Source of the DNA: Chloroflexota bacterium
GTDB taxonomy: Bacteria > Chloroflexota > Anaerolineae > Aggregatilineales > Phototrophicaceae
Length of the DNA: 64,000 nt
Reading direction: 5' to 3'
NCBI GenBank assembly: GCA_026708115.1
Contig: JAPOVL010000019.1
Span: 112,801 to 176,800, forward strand
Shown: piece after piece, positions 62,573-64,000 of the stretch
Layout: each line of letters begins with the position of its first letter
Position numbering within the stretch: position 1 is the stretch's first letter
The notes under the pieces: model-generated
Seen by the model: the letters and a program-made list of their open reading frames with translations, nothing else
Told to the model about the DNA's origin: nothing
The model's database searches: none
Made by a program: the position numbers and the translations under genes

Positions 62573-63589
62573 TTAAAGATCCAGTCGCATATGCCACAGT
62601 TCTCGGTTGATCTTGAACTGATAGCGATTGAGCAGTTCATTGATGATGTCGTCATCGCGCGGATGCTCAATGCTGATCGTCGACCGTGGATAACGAGCCA
62701 AAACATTGCAGAAAAGCGCCTCCGCATGTGGAAGGTAATCGAGCCCGGGAGACGCAAAGAAGCGCAACCGTATGTCGCTGAAACTGATCAGGCTTTCCAG
62801 CCAGCACGAGACGAGAATCGCTAAGGTCGATTCGTCGCGGATAATCAACTTCTCGGTGCTGTTCAAGGAAAATAGATTCAAAAGACGCTTCCACGGCGAG
62901 ACACGGAAGCTCGATTCATGGGTGGGTTTCAGCCAGCCCAGCCCGCCTGAAGCATTGGGCCGCGCCTCCTGCGCCAAGGCGTATTCGGACTTCCATTCGC
63001 TGTGCCCGGGGCGCGTGATATGGAAATCATGTCCGTCGCAAAAGGGCGAACCAACGAATCCGCCGCGCCTCCAGTGCCGCCAGGCGCGCTCATAGAGAAA
63101 ACCCTGCCGCTCATAGAGTCTCAGCGCGGCTCTATTGTCATAGTTCACTTGCAAAATGACCCGTTTGCCTCTTCTTTGACGGATCATTTCGAGACTGGCC
63201 TCCACGAGTTCGCCGGCGATTCCGCGCCGTTGAAATGCTGGATGTACCGCAACGTTTGCCAAAATCCAGGTTTCGGACATACCCTTGGGATAGCCTGCCG
63301 GGTATACGGACACATTCCCCACCAATTGACCGTCCATTATGTAGACAAATCCCAGACTAATGCCCAGCGCCAGATCGTTAAGCCGGGATATTAGATTGAG
63401 ACCATAGCCCATATGGCTGAGATAACGCATTTCACGGATGGCTGAACGACCGTTGCTATCCATCGAGTCGGCGAATACCAGTTCGATCAAGTCCGCCAAA
63501 GGACGCAGGTCGGTTCGCATATTCACCGGTCGCAATCCCTCCGGCGCTATTGCCGCCGGCGCCTTTGGCGTCACGCTTATTTCGGTCAA
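62573..63589 (-). CDS. GNAT family N-acetyltransferase
   Basis: The protein is 338 residues with the N-terminal GNAT domain at about 20-185. It has the acetyl-CoA pyrophosphate loop HPAFQRRGIAGELVEASLEM and the NYDNRAALRLYERQGF motif of strand 5/helix 4. The C-terminal 150 residues are a second, degenerate domain (LLNLFSLNSTEKLIIRDEST), perhaps a dead GNAT copy. The substrate is unknown. The start is uncertain: a TTG at 63589 keeps the conserved RPVN strand; an ATG at 63520 would cut it. Confidence 0.88.
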   Translation of the reverse strand: MTEISVTPKAPAAIAPEGLRPVNMRTDLRPLADLIELVFADSMDSNGRSAIREMRYLSHMGYGLNLISRLNDLALGISLGFVYIMDGQLVGNVSVYPAGYPKGMSETWILANVAVHPAFQRRGIAGELVEASLEMIRQRRGKRVILQVNYDNRAALRLYERQGFLYERAWRHWRRGGFVGSPFCDGHDFHITRPGHSEWKSEYALAQEARPNASGGLGWLKPTHESSFRVSPWKRLLNLFSLNSTEKLIIRDESTLAILVSCWLESLISFSDIRLRFFASPGLDYLPHAEALFCNVLARYPRSTISIEHPRDDDIINELLNRYQFKINRELWHMRLDL

Positions 63590-63714
63590 TGGAGCCTTCC
63601 CACTCCTGCCAGTTTGAATTAAGCCTAAACTTAGGTCAAGAGCTTGTCAAGCGGCGCGGAAACCCCTGTCCCGCTGACTGACTGGGGAGCGGACACGTTT
63701 GAAGCGATAGCGAC

Positions 63715-63740
63715 GGGTCAGCCACCGGCTGACCCCTACA
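63715..63740 (-). repeat. TGTAGGGGC-type hairpin repeat, copy 4 (reversed)
   Basis: On the lower strand TGTAGGGGTCAGCC is followed by GGT and GGCTGACCC. GGGTCAGCC and GGCTGACCC pair perfectly. The upper stem again differs from the other copies while pairing is kept. Confidence 0.75.
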
Positions 63741-63762
63741 GGGACCATCAAAGTTTGAAAAT

Positions 63763-63782
63763 TGTAAGGCTTGTCCGCTACT
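63763..63782 (-). repeat. AGTACCGGACAAGCC-type unit, copy 3
   Basis: TGTAAGGCTTGTCCGCTACT is identical to 60210-60229 and lies 23 bp from the reversed TGTAGGGGC-type hairpin, repeating the association seen at 60495-60538. Confidence 0.6.
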
Positions 63783-63883
63783 GCAAATCTTACTCACAGA
63801 TAACAAGAACAATACCGAAACAATACAAAAAAATGGCGATTCTTGCGAAAATCGACAAATTATTACGGAATCCGCCAAGTCTA

Positions 63884-63963
63884 GCTCCCCCTCTCCCCTT
63901 GTGGGATTTCCGCCCCCCGCTTAGCGGGGGGACCGAGGGGGGCCAGGGGCCGGGGGGTGAGGG
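63884..63963 (+). repeat. CTCCCCCTCTCCCC-type G-rich repeat, copy 3
   Basis: It starts CTCCCCCTCTCCCCTTGTGG like copy 1, then has the CCCCCCGCTTAGCGGGGGG hairpin of copy 2, and ends CCGGGGGGTGAGGGC like copy 1. It is thus a composite of both versions. A cut copy of the AGTACCGGACAAGCC-type unit follows at 63988. Confidence 0.7.
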
Positions 63964-64000
63964 CTGCAAAAACAACTGCAAACTCCACAGTACCGGACAA

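Larger units (their letters stand above)
63590..64000. other. Gene-free right edge rich in repeat units
   Basis: These 411 bases show no credible ORF. They hold a reversed TGTAGGGGC-type hairpin, two AGTACCGGACAAGCC-type units and a CTCCCCCTCTCCCC-type element, separated by AT-rich sequence near 63780-63880. Confidence 0.65.

Overview
The window (roughly 55-58% GC) looks like a chromosomal segment of a heterotrophic bacterium, most probably a Chloroflexota (Anaerolineae-like) lineage. This is inferred from gene content only: an F420-type LLM oxidoreductase, a DUF3417-type glucan phosphorylase, a CdaA/YbbR pair upstream of der, LysM plus lamin-tail envelope proteins, many binding-protein transporters without their own ATPases, and abundant G-rich intergenic hairpin repeats. 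No 16S rRNA gene is present, so the taxonomy is tentative.

Bases 1-35435 are a catabolic and uptake region. It opens with the end of a phytanoyl-CoA dioxygenase-like gene, an enolase-superfamily dehydratase, a DapA-like Schiff-base lyase, an SDR dehydrogenase and a sulfatase. A classical glucan phosphorylase and a Gfo/Idh plus sugar-isomerase pair follow. Next is a leftward peptide-uptake operon (binding protein, two permeases, a membrane spermidine-synthase-like protein and an S9 peptidase). A complete rightward Liv-type operon (livK-H-M-G-F) comes after it. Last are two divergent carbohydrate operons: leftward, a GH127 beta-L-arabinofuranosidase, a Tat-exported binding protein and two permeases; rightward, a sialidase-like BNR protein, a binding protein, two permeases and a second sulfatase. 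Together they suggest growth on complex, partly sulfated and arabinose-containing glycans and peptides. All four binding-protein/permease junctions carry a strong intercistronic stem-loop.

Bases 35436-50167 are mainly housekeeping: tRNA-Glu with an intrinsic terminator, a class II aldolase, a YgiT-like zinc protein, lepB, the cdaA-cdaR-der cluster, argF, polA, a 641-residue receiver/roadblock-like protein, an SH3 lipoprotein and miaB. Bases 50438-57785 are a glycogen region: a DUF3417 phosphorylase, two tandem stand-alone CBM48 proteins, glgC and glgA, interrupted by an LLM oxidoreductase. Bases 58424-63589 hold a LysM-LTD protein, a DUF1992 protein, tatA, a cyclic-nucleotide-binding/PH-domain membrane protein and a GNAT acetyltransferase.

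The right half also contains several families of dispersed intergenic elements. The most notable is an 8-copy, about 95-bp family of consecutive hairpins, often placed directly against ribosome binding sites. The 641-residue protein appears to end in a catalytically dead Y1 (REP-associated/IS200-like) transposase fold, which makes a possible link to such hairpins worth testing.
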